Shown here: piece by piece, positions 30,701-38,425 of the stretch | Layout: every line of letters starts with the position of its first letter | Position numbering within the stretch: position 1 is the first letter of the stretch | Source: Streptomyces sp. CB01881 | GTDB lineage: Bacteria; Actinomycetota; Actinomycetes; Streptomycetales; Streptomycetaceae | Direction: 5' to 3' | Assembly: GCF_002953255.1 (NCBI RefSeq) | Contig: NZ_CP026498.1 | Span: forward strand, 897,456 to 961,455 | Length of the DNA: 64,000 nt | Notes under the pieces: generated by a model | Told to the model about the DNA's origin: nothing | Database searches by the model: none | What the model saw: only the letters and a program-made list of their open reading frames with translations | Position numbers and translations under genes: made by a program

Positions 30701-30743
30701 CGAGCAGCTGCTCGGCGTGCTCATCGAATGTCCATCGCCATGA
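27741..30743 (+). CDS. AfsR-like SARP regulator with NB-ARC and TPR regions
   Basis: About 1000 residues. A DNA-binding OmpR-like domain begins LRFHLLGPLTARVDDRRLDL, followed by a BTAD domain (FDRLVAQAENAAADRPRARD onward), an NB-ARC ATPase (Walker A NGIGGSGKTSLAVHVAHAL, Walker B RRLLVLLDNAASAEQ) and C-terminal TPR-like helices (ALERAEGALARFRSFGMPAF and similar). Such proteins activate antibiotic or peptide gene clusters. The start is unresolved: no ATG, GTG or TTG occurs in frame between 27600 and the DNA-binding domain; the upstream extension to ATG 27300 is Pro/Arg-rich non-coding-like sequence. I place the boundary at 27741, behind a GGGAGA. Confidence 0.8.
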   Translation, partial: VIATDPVPATERTASSASDLRFHLLGPLTARVDDRRLDLGRRQQQAFLAMLLAHPGRPLTAARLAEGIFDEDNPPTRPKSVLATHAYRLRRALRDHHAAHLLVTVDGGYRLDVPAESLDSVAFDRLVAQAENAAADRPRARDLLTRALALHKGEPLAGLPGGHAVDLRRHLTERRVAALEAKLALDVDLGDNPSCLVELDQAVFAHPFRERFRALLMLEYHLADRPAEARAVYADARRDYHTEGLDCPELDALHTRIRHADPTLGTATRPVGRSAAAHGRPAPDRGTDSRSSPVPEQLPTPLVDFTGRQSAAAELTTVLTRPDPGAVVISAVNGIGGSGKTSLAVHVAHALRERFPDGRLHLDLRGAQADPLDPAEALGQLLASLGVADREIPADPAERAALYRTTVAGRRLLVLLDNAASAEQTAPLLPGARTCAVLVTSRVWLTGLPGAHHLHLDAMEPAEALDLLATVAGRARTEAEPEAATAIVTACGLLPLAVRVAGSRLAADPAQSLAGLASALADERTRLAELAHHHTSVEPVLALSYARLDSEQARALRLLALPDTPVLGLDPAATLLDRSPERTRELLESLVDLNLLNSPAADRYGLHDLLRVFARRRCAGEDAPAEVSAAYARLLAFCLATARNAEATAHHVEHTRRSLITAETTVPGRSFDTVEDATAWLRDQTDLHQAVIRRACQDPALPLAQAADLTDKMGSILFGRDYVTTVGDLAARVAEAAPARDERDAEALARSVRGSMLWHAGSYAAAGEELRRCLPLCAGAALRRLRANVLQLLGANARVLSDFEAAIGPLEEASSLFHQLDDETAEGLALGELGYNHARSGHLARARAAGERCAELTGSEVSISSSVGSYYLARILHLCGDLARALERAEGALARFRSFGMPAFQAATGGLIAGIHLTAGRPTAAVRAAEEAVPPAHCVGGMLEGTVLRVLGQALADLGHRSRARACLEQALEHFRRLDLDADAAETEQLLGVLIECPSP

Positions 30744-30764
30744 CCGAGCCTTATGTCGTGCCCC

Positions 30765-30785
30765 GGTCAACCGGACCGGGTCAAT
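30765..30785 (+). promoter_or_regulatory. Direct heptamer repeat upstream of the secreted-protein gene
   Basis: GGTCAAC and GGTCAAT (30765-30771, 30779-30785) are separated by a 7-base spacer, and lie 16 bases before the start of the next gene. SARP regulators bind direct heptamer repeats, but classical sites are spaced 11 or 22 bases, so this is only suggestive. Confidence 0.3.
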
Positions 30786-30800
30786 AGGGAGGCAACGCAC

Positions 30801-31205
30801 ATGTCCGTCAAGGGAATCCGTCGGGTCGTCCTGGGCCTGGCCACCACCGCGCTCGCCGGCGGGATCGCACTGACCGGCGCCGGTACGGCTTCGGCATCGA
30901 GCGGCGGCGGCTGCGGCGGCCCGGGTTGGAAGCAGACCTGCATCAGCGCCGGCGGCGGCCAGGTGTCGGCGCAGGTGAACACCAACTTCGCGAGCAACAA
31001 CTGCACCGAGCAGATCATCATCTGGGACTACACCACCGGCAGCCAGGCGATCTCCACCTCGTTCCCCTGCCACTCCGGCCAGTACTCCTACACCTACACC
31101 CTCAACAACCCGACCCCGGGCCACGACTACAAGGCCGAGGCCCGCTTCTACTGGCAGCCCGGCAGCGGCTACGACTACCAGCTCAGCCCCGACCTCTGGT
31201 ACTGA
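30801..31205 (+). CDS. Small secreted protein, function unknown
   Basis: 134 residues. A clear signal peptide (KGIRRVVLGLATTALAGGIA, Ala-Ser-Ala cleavage region at about 31-33) precedes a Gly- and Tyr-rich mature domain of ~100 residues with four Cys, ending DYKAEARFYWQPGSGYDYQL. The paired Cys suggest disulfides in an exported beta-rich domain. ATG 30801 follows a GGGAGG site. It directly follows the AfsR-like gene and may be its target. No family recognised. Confidence 0.75.
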   Translation: MSVKGIRRVVLGLATTALAGGIALTGAGTASASSGGGCGGPGWKQTCISAGGGQVSAQVNTNFASNNCTEQIIIWDYTTGSQAISTSFPCHSGQYSYTYTLNNPTPGHDYKAEARFYWQPGSGYDYQLSPDLWY

Positions 31206-31262
31206 GCCACCGGGGGGTGAGGTGACACCGCCCTCCGCCCCTGTGGGTCCTGAGCCCGCACC

Positions 31263-31297
31263 GCGTCCCGCCCCCGACACTCACGGGGGCGGGACGC
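31263..31297. terminator. 14-bp hairpin after the secreted-protein gene
   Basis: A perfect 14-bp stem (31263-31276 with 31284-31297) and 7-base loop, about 60 bases after the stop. Nothing else is seen in 31298-31585, which ends at the stop of a convergent response-regulator gene. Confidence 0.65.
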
Positions 31298-31585
31298 CCT
31301 GGCACCCGGTGGCCCCGCGCCAGGCCCCGCTGGACAGTGGCGCCGGCCGGACGTCGACGGGAAGGCACGAGTCGGCACGAGCCCGGCGAACAGGCGGGAC
31401 CTCACGGGAGCACGGCGGCCCACCCGGCCACGGGAGCCGCGGGGCGGCTCCGTTCGGGTGGCGGCGGTACGGCCGGAGACGAGGCCGACGGTGCTCACTG
31501 AGGCGGGCAGGGCCACGTGCCGCGAGCGAGTTCCGGCCCTCGCGCAGCGGAACCTGCGCCTCCGGACCGGGGACGGAATGCCCGG

Positions 31586-32245
31586 TCAGGTGACCAGGCC
31601 GTGGCGGTAGGCGTAGATGACGGCCTGGACCCGGTCGCGAAGTTGAAGTTTGGTGAGGATGCGGGAGACGAAGGTCTTGACGGTCTCATGGCTGATGACG
31701 AGGGTTGCGGCGATCTCACTGTTGGAGAGGCCGTCGGCGACGAGGCGGAGAACTTCCAGTTCGCGAGGAGTGAGCGGGATGTCCCGGTGGGTCTTCTCGG
31801 CGGGGCGGATGCGGGCGGCGTAGCGCCCGACGAGGCGGCGTGTCACGTCAGGGTCGAGGAGGGCCGCGCCGGTGGCCACGGTCCGGATGCCGTGGAGCAG
31901 TCGGTCCGGAGGGGCGTCCTTGAGGAGGAAGCCGCAGGCGCCGACGCGCAGTGCCTCGTAGACGTATTCGTCCAGGTTGAACGTGGTCACCACGAGGACT
32001 TTGACGGGGTGGGGCACTCCGACGCCGGCCAGCAGGCGGGTGGCTTCGAGGCCGTCGAGGACCGGCATGCGGATGTCCATCACGACGACGTCGGGTCGTA
32101 CCTTGCGGGCGAGGTCGACCCCGGTCCGTCCGTCTCCGCACTCGCCCGCCACCTCCATGTCGGGCTGGGCACCGATGATGGTGACCAGGCCGGTGCGGAC
32201 CAGCATCTGGTCGTCGCAGACCAGGACCCGGATCGGTGCGCTCAC
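31586..32245 (-). CDS. NarL/LuxR-family response regulator
   Basis: 219 residues. The receiver domain (residues 1-120) has the phosphorylated Asp at about 57 (DVVVMDIRMP), acidic pair CDD near residue 11, and VVTTF/LLKDAP downstream. The LuxR-type HTH lies at ~150-215 (LTPRELEVLRLVADGLSNSE, HETVKTFVSRILTKL). GTG 32245 overlaps the kinase stop (GTGA), so the pair is one operon and probably a cognate two-component system. Targets are unknown; the CPBP gene at the head of the operon is a candidate for autoregulation. Confidence 0.9.
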   Translation of the reverse strand: MSAPIRVLVCDDQMLVRTGLVTIIGAQPDMEVAGECGDGRTGVDLARKVRPDVVVMDIRMPVLDGLEATRLLAGVGVPHPVKVLVVTTFNLDEYVYEALRVGACGFLLKDAPPDRLLHGIRTVATGAALLDPDVTRRLVGRYAARIRPAEKTHRDIPLTPRELEVLRLVADGLSNSEIAATLVISHETVKTFVSRILTKLQLRDRVQAVIYAYRHGLVT

Positions 32246-33453
32246 GAGGTGCCGTCGGCGGGGATTCGTGCCCGGACGGTGAAGCCGCCGTCCGGGCCGC
32301 AGCCGGCGCTGAAGTCGCCGCCCAGAACGTCGACGCGCTCGCGCAGGCCCGCCAGGCCCCGTCCGCTGCCGGCGGCGACGGCGGTGGCGCGTGAGCCGGT
32401 TCCGTCCGTGCTGACCTCCACGGTGATCTCCCTCTCGCCGCGCTGAACCTGCACGGAAGTGTGGCTGCCGTGAGCGTACTTGAGGGCGTTGGTCAGTGCT
32501 TCCTGCACCACCCGGTAGGCGACGAGGTCGGCGCTGCCGGTCGATGCCGGCGGTGTGCCCCGCTCGGTGAACTCCACGGGCTGTCCGGCCCGGCGGGTCT
32601 GCTCGACGAGCGTGAGGACCCTGCCGACGGCCGGTGTCCTGGCCTGCATGGCCTCCGCCGGGCCGCCGCCGTGGTCGGTGCCGTGGCCGGTCTCGTAGTC
32701 GGTGCCGTGACCGGGGTTGAGCAGGTCCAGCAGGTGACGCAGGTCGGTGAGGGCGCGGCGGCCGGTGTCGCTGACAGCGGTCAGGGACTGCTCCAGCCGC
32801 TCGGGTGCGGCGGTCAGGTAGCGGGCGGCTTCGGCCTGGACGACCATCGCGGTCACGTGGTGGGTCACCACGTCGTGCAACTCGCGGGCGATGCGGATGC
32901 GTTCGGCAGTACGGGTCTCGGCAGCCACACGCTCGCGGCGTGCGGCCTCCGTGGCCCGTGTGGAACGCAGCCACGCCCCGGCTCCCCAGGCCAGGGCGAG
33001 CGTCAGGTAGAACGTCACGAACTCCGTCGCCGTCTCGCCGCCCGAACCGAGCCGGGCAAGCGCGATCGCCAGCGGCACGTACGCCACGGACAGAAGGATC
33101 ACGGTGGTGCGCCGGCGCTGTTCCAGATGGAAGCCGGCACTGATCAGCGCGACGGGCAGGGTGGTGCCGGCGGCCGAGTGGTAGCCGCACAACTGGTCAA
33201 GGGCGAAGCCGCACGCCACCAGCGCGAGACAGATGACCGGCCACCGCCGGCGCACCACGAGGGAGAGGCATTCGAGCGCGAGGGCCACGACGGCCAGCGC
33301 GTCGAAGGGGCGGGTCGGCAGGTCCCCGACCTGCGTCCCGTGGCCGCGTAGTCCCGGCAGGAACGACGCGACCAGGAACAGTGCCCCGAGAGGGAGGTCG
33401 CGGAGGGTGACGTCGAGCCGGCGCCACACCTGACCGGCCCCCTGAAGGCTCAT
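32242..33453 (-). CDS. Membrane sensor histidine kinase, HisKA_3 type
   Basis: 403 residues. Five to six hydrophobic helices fill residues ~20-160 (for example LPLGALFLVASFLPGL, FDALAVVALALECLSLVV, TTVILLSVAYVPLAIAL). The dimerization/phosphoacceptor segment is RIRIARELHDVVTHHVTAM (His phosphorylated), followed by an HATPase domain with QEALTNALKYA (N box) and GRGLAGLRERV. It has no large extracellular domain, so it probably senses within the membrane. ATG 33453 overlaps the CPBP stop (ATGA) and its stop overlaps the regulator's GTG. Confidence 0.9.
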   Translation of the reverse strand: MSLQGAGQVWRRLDVTLRDLPLGALFLVASFLPGLRGHGTQVGDLPTRPFDALAVVALALECLSLVVRRRWPVICLALVACGFALDQLCGYHSAAGTTLPVALISAGFHLEQRRRTTVILLSVAYVPLAIALARLGSGGETATEFVTFYLTLALAWGAGAWLRSTRATEAARRERVAAETRTAERIRIARELHDVVTHHVTAMVVQAEAARYLTAAPERLEQSLTAVSDTGRRALTDLRHLLDLLNPGHGTDYETGHGTDHGGGPAEAMQARTPAVGRVLTLVEQTRRAGQPVEFTERGTPPASTGSADLVAYRVVQEALTNALKYAHGSHTSVQVQRGEREITVEVSTDGTGSRATAVAAGSGRGLAGLRERVDVLGGDFSAGCGPDGGFTVRARIPADGTS

Positions 33454-34286
33454 CACCGGGTGAGTGTAGCGAGGGCGTCGACGCGCTCGGCACGCCGGCG
33501 GGGGACGATGTGGCCGCGCCGACGGGCCAGCCGCAGGAAGACGACCGTGAGCAGCGCGCCGAACAGCGTCGCGTACACGCTGGCCTCCGGGCCGAACTCG
33601 CCGCCGGTGAGCAGCTTGGCCCCCGACGTCGAGGCGTCCAGCAGTCCGTGCGTGTCGCCGTTGCCCGAGACCTCGGTGCCGAAGATGCCGGACTCCGCGA
33701 AGTTCCAGCCGAAGTGCAGGCCGATCGGCAGCCACAGGGAGCGGGTGGCGGCGTACCCGGCGGCGAGCATGCCGCCGGCCTCGATGGCGATGGCGACGCC
33801 GCCCAGCAGGGTGGCGTCCTTGTTGAGCAGGTGGGCCGCACCGAACACGCTGCCGGACAGAGCCAGCGCGATGTACGTTCCGAGGCCGCGCTCCACGAGC
33901 CGGAAGAGCAGGCCGCGGAACATCAGTTCCTCCGTGACGGCGGCGCCCGCCATGAAGCCGACCAGCCCGATCGCCCCGGCCGGGGAGCCGAAGCCGTGGA
34001 CCTCGTAGTCCCCGAGGAAGTAGATGTTCGCAATGACGGATCCGAACATCGCGACCCCGATCACCAGGCCCCGCAGGAGCGACCCGGGCGCTCCCTCGCG
34101 GGCCAGTTCCGTGACCGGGCGCCGCTCGGTACGCCCCACGACCCATCGGTAGACGAGCACCGAGAGCATGACCGTCAAGCCGCCCACGAGGAGCGAGAGC
34201 CACGGGTTGTCCTGGACCGCGGTGGCACCTTGTCCGCCGACCGCACCGGCCAGGACCACGGCCGAAATCTGCCACACCAGTTTCAT
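33453..34286 (-). CDS. CPBP-family intramembrane metalloprotease
   Basis: 277 residues with about seven hydrophobic segments and the CPBP/CAAX (Abi) motifs: AAVTEELMFRGLLFR (EExxxR), FGAAHLLN and LHFGWNFAES. These are membrane proteases or their homologues; bacterial members process membrane peptides or have unknown roles. It is first in an operon with a sensor kinase and response regulator, an uncommon but logical pairing if the system responds to envelope stress. The 240 bases upstream hold no obvious gene. Confidence 0.85.
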   Translation of the reverse strand: MKLVWQISAVVLAGAVGGQGATAVQDNPWLSLLVGGLTVMLSVLVYRWVVGRTERRPVTELAREGAPGSLLRGLVIGVAMFGSVIANIYFLGDYEVHGFGSPAGAIGLVGFMAGAAVTEELMFRGLLFRLVERGLGTYIALALSGSVFGAAHLLNKDATLLGGVAIAIEAGGMLAAGYAATRSLWLPIGLHFGWNFAESGIFGTEVSGNGDTHGLLDASTSGAKLLTGGEFGPEASVYATLFGALLTVVFLRLARRRGHIVPRRRAERVDALATLTR

Positions 34287-34528
34287 GACGACTCTTTCTT
34301 CGGTTCCGTTTCCGGTTCCTTGTCCGGTCCGCGGCCAGGGCGCCGCGGCTGAACCGAACGCTAGGGAAACGGTGATCAGGAATCGTCACCTCACAGGGGA
34401 CACCTGCACGTAGCTCTCACGGGGGACAGACCCCAGCCACCCTCCCGGGGTGCGAGCCTGTGCAGCTGCGGGGAGGCTCCGGTCACGGCGCAGAGCAGGC
34501 CGCGGCGCCGGCTGCAGCGGCTGGGCGG

Positions 34529-35509
34529 TCACTGTGCCGTCATGGGTTCCCGTGCGCGGTGAGCGCGACGGTAGGCCAGTGGTGACAGGCCCACATACGT
34601 GTGGAAATGCTTGCGCAGGGCGACGGCGTCGCCGAAGCCGCAGACAGCGGCGACCCGCGCGACGGTCAGGTCGGTGGACTCCAGCAGGAGGCGCGCGTGC
34701 GCCAGCCGCCGCTGCGCCAGCCACTTCAGCGGGCTGCAGCCCACTTCGCTGCGGAACCGCCGGGTGAAGGTGCGCACGCTCATGTGAGCGTGCCGGGCCA
34801 TGTCCTCCAGTGTGACCGGCTCGGCCAGCCGGTCCACTGCCCACTGCCGCGTCGCCGAAGTGGAATAGTCGGTGTCCTGCGGGACCGGGTGCTCGATGAA
34901 CTGTGCCTGCCCGCCCTCACGCCACGGCGCCACCACGCAGCGCCGCGCGGCGGCCGAGGCCACCGCCGCCCCGTGATCCAGACGGACCAGGTGCAGGCAC
35001 AGGTCGATGCCGGCCGCTCCGCCGGCGGACGTCAGGATGCGTCCGTTGTCGACGAACAGCACGTCCGGATCGACCTCGACGTCGGGGAACAGCCGTGCCA
35101 GCGCGTCACACAGCGCCCAGTGCGTGGTGGCTCGCCGACCATCCAGCAGACCGGCCGCCGCGAGCAGGAAGGCCGAGGTGCACAGGCTGACGATGCGGGT
35201 CCGCGGCCCTATCCGGTCCAGAGCCGCGGCGAGTTCCTCGGGGAGCGTGCCGGTCGCGAGCAGGTGCTCGCCGGGCTCCTGCGTGGCGAGTACGACGGTG
35301 TCCGCGGTCTCCAGCACCGACTCGTCGTGGTCGACGACGATCCGGTAGTCCTCGTGCGTGCGGACCGGTCGGCCTCCGAGGGAGCAGGTACTGACGGAGT
35401 ACAGGCGGGTCCCGTCCGGTTCACAGGCCTCGTTGAACACCCGGGCCGGGATGCCCAGGTCCAGCGGCAGGACTCCGTCGAGGGCGAGAACGGCAACACG
35501 ATGCGGCAT
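34529..35509 (-). CDS. GlxA-type regulator: DJ-1/PfpI domain plus AraC HTH
   Basis: 326 residues. The N-terminal ~170 form a DJ-1/PfpI-like domain (MPHRVAVLALDGVLPLDLGI, SLCTSAFLLAAAGLLDGRRA, TSAGGAAGIDLCLHLVRLDH). The C-terminal ~100 form an AraC HTH pair (EDMARHAHMSVRTFTRRF and HARLLLESTDLTVARVAAVC). It is divergent from the oxidoreductase gene with a 111-base intergenic region holding a palindrome, so it likely regulates that gene. Start ATG 35509 gives the natural DJ-1 N-terminus. Confidence 0.88.
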   Translation of the reverse strand: MPHRVAVLALDGVLPLDLGIPARVFNEACEPDGTRLYSVSTCSLGGRPVRTHEDYRIVVDHDESVLETADTVVLATQEPGEHLLATGTLPEELAAALDRIGPRTRIVSLCTSAFLLAAAGLLDGRRATTHWALCDALARLFPDVEVDPDVLFVDNGRILTSAGGAAGIDLCLHLVRLDHGAAVASAAARRCVVAPWREGGQAQFIEHPVPQDTDYSTSATRQWAVDRLAEPVTLEDMARHAHMSVRTFTRRFRSEVGCSPLKWLAQRRLAHARLLLESTDLTVARVAAVCGFGDAVALRKHFHTYVGLSPLAYRRAHRAREPMTAQ

Positions 35510-35570
35510 GGCCGGAATGGTACGACAGGTGGCTCCCCGGCCACTCACCCGCGTCCGCGAGCACACGCCA

Positions 35571-35610
35571 ATCTTTCTTCCGTCGGGACCGCGGTTCCGA
35601 CGGAAGAGAT
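35571..35610. promoter_or_regulatory. Palindromic operator between divergent genes
   Basis: TTCCGTCGG and CCGACGGAA (35578-35586 and 35597-35605) form a palindrome around a 10-base centre, extended by a matching TCTTTC/GAGA edge. It lies 11 bases before the oxidoreductase start and ~70 before the regulator start. A candidate binding site for the GlxA-type regulator, acting on both genes. Confidence 0.55.
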
Positions 35611-35620
35611 CGGGACGGAC

Positions 35621-35661
35621 ATGAGCGAGGACAACATGAGCGAGGACAACATGAGCGAGCG
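35621..35661 (+). repeat. 15-base tandem repeat at the start of the oxidoreductase gene
   Basis: ATGAGCGAGGACAAC occurs twice in a row and a third, shortened unit (ATGAGCGAGCGC) follows, giving MSEDN-MSEDN-MSER. Each unit carries its own ATG, so several starts are possible. Confidence 0.8.
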
Positions 35662-36616
35662 CACCATGCGGGCTGTCACCGTCAGGGAGTTCGGCGGGCC
35701 GGAGGTGCTGACCGTCGAGGAGGTCGTGCGCCCCGAGCCGCTGCCGACCGAGGTGCTGGTACGTGTGCACGCCGCCGGCGTCAACCCGGTGGACTGGAAG
35801 ACCCGCGAAGGGCAGGGCATGGCGGGACTGCAGACGTTCCCACTGACCCTGGGCTGGGACGTTTCCGGCGTCGTCGAGGAGGTCGGCTTCGGTGTCACCA
35901 CGCTCGCGCCCGGCGACGAGGTGTACGGGATGCCGTGGTTCCCGCGCGCCGCGAACGCCTACGCCGAGTACGTGACCGCTCCGGCCCGCCAGTGGGCCCG
36001 CAAGCCGGCCACCATCGACCACACGCACGCGGCCGCCGTGCCGCTGGCGGCGCTGACCGCCTGGCAGACCGTGGTCGACACCGCCCGTGTGCAGGCCGGC
36101 CAGCGCGTCCTGGTCACGGCCGCCGCCGGCGGAGTGGGCCACTTCGCGGTCCAGTTCGCCCGGCACCTGGGCGCCCACGTGATCGCCGTCGCCAGCGACG
36201 CACGCCACCGCTGGCTCAAGGAACTCGGCGCCGACGAGACCATCGACTACACCACCACCCGCTTCGAGGACGTCGCCCACGACGTCGACGTCGTCATCGA
36301 CCTGGTGGGCGACGCACATGACCGGACCAGCACCCGCTCGCTGAAGGTCCTGCGCCCGGGCGGCCTGCTGGTGGCCGTCCCTGCCGGTGTCTCCCCGGAG
36401 CTGGCCCAGGCCGCCGAGGCCGCCGGCGTGCGGGTCACTCCGTACCTGGTCGAGCCGGACGGCGCGGCGCTGGCCACGATCGCAGGCCTGATTGACGCCG
36501 GTGAAGTCGACGTCGAGGTGGAGGAGACGTTCCCGCTGGAGCGGGCCGGCACGGCACACACCCGCGTCGAGGCCGGCCGCACCCGCGGCAAGATCGTCCT
36601 GACCATCGCCGACTGA
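35621..36616 (+). CDS. Zinc-independent MDR-type NADPH:quinone-oxidoreductase-like enzyme
   Basis: 331 residues. The MDR fold is shown by RAVTVREFGGPEVLTVEEV, VHAAGVNPVDWKTREG, PLTLGWDVSGVVEEVG, the nucleotide loop LVTAAAGGVGHFAVQFARHL, and LKVLRPGGLLVAV. No zinc-binding Cys cluster is present, typical of quinone oxidoreductases reducing quinones or enals with NADPH. The N-terminus has a triplicate repeat (see 35621-35661), so the real start could be at any of four ATGs; I give the first. It is followed by a NIPSNAP gene. Confidence 0.85.
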   Translation: MSEDNMSEDNMSERTMRAVTVREFGGPEVLTVEEVVRPEPLPTEVLVRVHAAGVNPVDWKTREGQGMAGLQTFPLTLGWDVSGVVEEVGFGVTTLAPGDEVYGMPWFPRAANAYAEYVTAPARQWARKPATIDHTHAAAVPLAALTAWQTVVDTARVQAGQRVLVTAAAGGVGHFAVQFARHLGAHVIAVASDARHRWLKELGADETIDYTTTRFEDVAHDVDVVIDLVGDAHDRTSTRSLKVLRPGGLLVAVPAGVSPELAQAAEAAGVRVTPYLVEPDGAALATIAGLIDAGEVDVEVEETFPLERAGTAHTRVEAGRTRGKIVLTIAD

Positions 36617-36646
36617 CCGCCCCCGCGGGGAGTTTGGAGGAGCACC

Positions 36647-36967
36647 ATGTACTACGAGATCCGCCGCTACCAGGCCCGGCCCGGACGCCGCGAGGAGTGG
36701 GTGCGCTACATGGAGGACGTGGTCATCCCGTTCCAGGCCTCGCTGGGCATGGACGTGACCGCCTCCTTCGTCGACGCCCAGGACGAGGACGGCTACGTGT
36801 GGATGCGCCGCTTCGAGAACGAGGCCCGGAGCGAAGCCCTGTACGCGGCCGTCTACCAGCACGACCGCTGGAGGAACGAGATCGGCCCGGTCGTCCACGA
36901 CCTGCTGATCCCCGAGGAGTCCGTCGTCACCCACGCGGTCCCCACCCCGGCTTCGCCCCTGCGGTGA
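36647..36967 (+). CDS. NIPSNAP-family small protein
   Basis: 106 residues. It begins MYYEIRRYQARPGRREEWVR and contains GYVWMRRFENEARSEALYAA and VVHDLLIPEES, the dimeric alpha/beta-barrel (ferredoxin-like) layout of NIPSNAP proteins. These are stress- or metabolite-linked but without a fixed reaction. A TTTGGAGGAG ribosome site precedes ATG 36647. It lies 30 bases after the oxidoreductase, likely one operon. Confidence 0.8.
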   Translation: MYYEIRRYQARPGRREEWVRYMEDVVIPFQASLGMDVTASFVDAQDEDGYVWMRRFENEARSEALYAAVYQHDRWRNEIGPVVHDLLIPEESVVTHAVPTPASPLR

Positions 36968-37030
36968 CCCGGCTGCGGCTGCTGCCCGCCACCGCCCCCA
37001 CCCCACCCCACCCCAGCGAAGGAAACCTTG

Positions 37031-37477
37031 ATGAGCTCCGGCACACTGCGGAAGTCGGCCCCCGCCTCGTCGGTCACCCAGGCTGCCGCCGGCGCACTCA
37101 TCGCGGCGGTACGCACCGCCGCTGCCCGGATCGGCTTCACGCCGGCCATCGCCGTCACCGACCAGGGAGGCCATCTGAAGGCATTCGACCGGGCCGACGA
37201 CGCGCCCTTCCTCACCGCCGAGGTCGCGTTCGACAAGGCCTGGACTGCGGCCTCGTTTCACATCCCCACCCATACGTGGAACGACTACCTCGCCAACCCG
37301 CGGGTCGCACCACTGACCGGCCACCCTCGCCTGACGGCCGTCGGCGGCGGCTACCCGATCACCGAGAACGGCCGGTGCATCGGAGGGCTGGGCATCTCCG
37401 GCGGCAGCTACGAGCAGGACCAACAGGCCGCCGAGGAGGCCCTGGCCGCTCTCGGGTTCGAGCTGCCCGGTCCCTGA
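37031..37477 (+). CDS. GlcG/HbpS-family protein
   Basis: 148 residues, starting MSSGTLRKSAPASSVTQAAA. FTPAIAVTDQGGHLKAFDRA and AEVAFDKAWTAASFHIPTHT are typical, and the end is VGGGYPITENGRCIGGLGIS with GSYEQDQQAAEEAL, the HbpS/GlcG Pfam layout. HbpS in streptomycetes binds heme and is linked to redox sensing; other members are unassigned. No signal peptide is visible, so it is probably cytosolic. An AAGGAAA site precedes ATG 37031. Likely same operon as the two preceding genes. Confidence 0.85.
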   Translation: MSSGTLRKSAPASSVTQAAAGALIAAVRTAAARIGFTPAIAVTDQGGHLKAFDRADDAPFLTAEVAFDKAWTAASFHIPTHTWNDYLANPRVAPLTGHPRLTAVGGGYPITENGRCIGGLGISGGSYEQDQQAAEEALAALGFELPGP

Positions 37478-37904
37478 CCGGCCACCGGAGTGTGGGTCCA
37501 CTGACGGCTGCAGCCGATTGCCCTGACCAGCCGGCCTTGCGGACTGCTCGCCGGTCCTCCGTGCCGCCTGACAGCGCTGGCAGGACTGCGAGTCCGCCCT
37601 CGAAGGCGGGAGGCGGAGAGGCTGTCGACCGGCACAGCGAGGACAGTGTCCTCGCTCACGGGCCGCGCACCGCCGATCCCTCGTGACTGCGGAAACGGCC
37701 GCCAGGGTACGTCGGGGCCCGCCGAAAAGCCGGTCACCGGCGGTGTCCGACCGGACGCGGCTCATGGACTGCGATGGTGCCCGTGAACGGACAGGGGCAG
37801 GCTGGGAAGTGCACCCCGCGGCGGCCGGCCGATCGGACCCCGCCGCCGTACGGGCCACGACGGCCGCGCGCAACTCCGTGCCACCGAATCCTTGGAGGTC
37901 ACCC
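37478..37904 (+). other. Gene-free stretch before the UspA gene
   Basis: About 430 bases without a convincing ORF; frames here are short. A weak hairpin (CCGCC with GGCGG around 37590) is the only structure noted. It probably holds the promoter for the UspA gene. Confidence 0.3.
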
Positions 37905-38399
37905 ATGACCGATCCCGCTGCCCGCCACACGGTCGGCCCGATCGTGGTCGGCACCGACGGTTCCCCCCAGGCCCGGAATGCCGTCACCTTCGCGCTCCGC
38001 GAGGCCCGACTTCGCGCCACCGGTCTGCGGGCCGTCTGCGCGTACGAGTACGCCCCGACCCGGCGATCCGGCTTCGAATGGACGGTCTCCTCCGGCCCCG
38101 ACAGCGGCCCCGTCCCCCAGCAGCGCGATCTCGTCACCCAGGCCGTGGCCGACTCCGTCAGGGAACTGCAGGAGCAGCTCGGCGCACCGTTCGTGGACGT
38201 GGAGATCGTCTGCGAACCCGGCCGCCCGGCGCAGGTCCTCCTCGAAGCCAGCACGGACGCCGGCCTGCTGGTGGTCGGCTCCCGGGGATCGGGCGCCTGG
38301 GGACGCCTCGCCCTCGGATCGACCAGTACCGAGGTCGTCCACCACGCCCGTCTCCCGGTCGTTGTCGTCCCGGCGGAACCCGACACCGAACCTTCCTGA
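37905..38399 (+). CDS. Universal stress protein (UspA family)
   Basis: 164 residues with a single USP domain. VGPIVVGTDGSPQARNAVTF starts the fold, and the ATP-binding loop VGSRGSGAWGRLALGSTS and VVVVPAE close it, so it is an ATP-binding type Usp. A TTGGAGGTCACCC ribosome site precedes ATG 37905. Such proteins respond to stress or starvation. It stands alone before a convergent beta-glucosidase gene. Confidence 0.9.
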   Translation: MTDPAARHTVGPIVVGTDGSPQARNAVTFALREARLRATGLRAVCAYEYAPTRRSGFEWTVSSGPDSGPVPQQRDLVTQAVADSVRELQEQLGAPFVDVEIVCEPGRPAQVLLEASTDAGLLVVGSRGSGAWGRLALGSTSTEVVHHARLPVVVVPAEPDTEPS

Positions 38400-38425
38400 G
38401 CGCCGATGTCCGAAACGATCGACCC

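Noticed and set aside
35621..35661. Short tandem repeat as possible CRISPR
   Set aside because: Units are contiguous, without spacers, and lie inside a coding start.
34529..38386. 1285-residue minus-strand frame
   Set aside because: Only the last 326 residues are a real gene (DJ-1/AraC regulator); the rest is antisense of four plus-strand genes.
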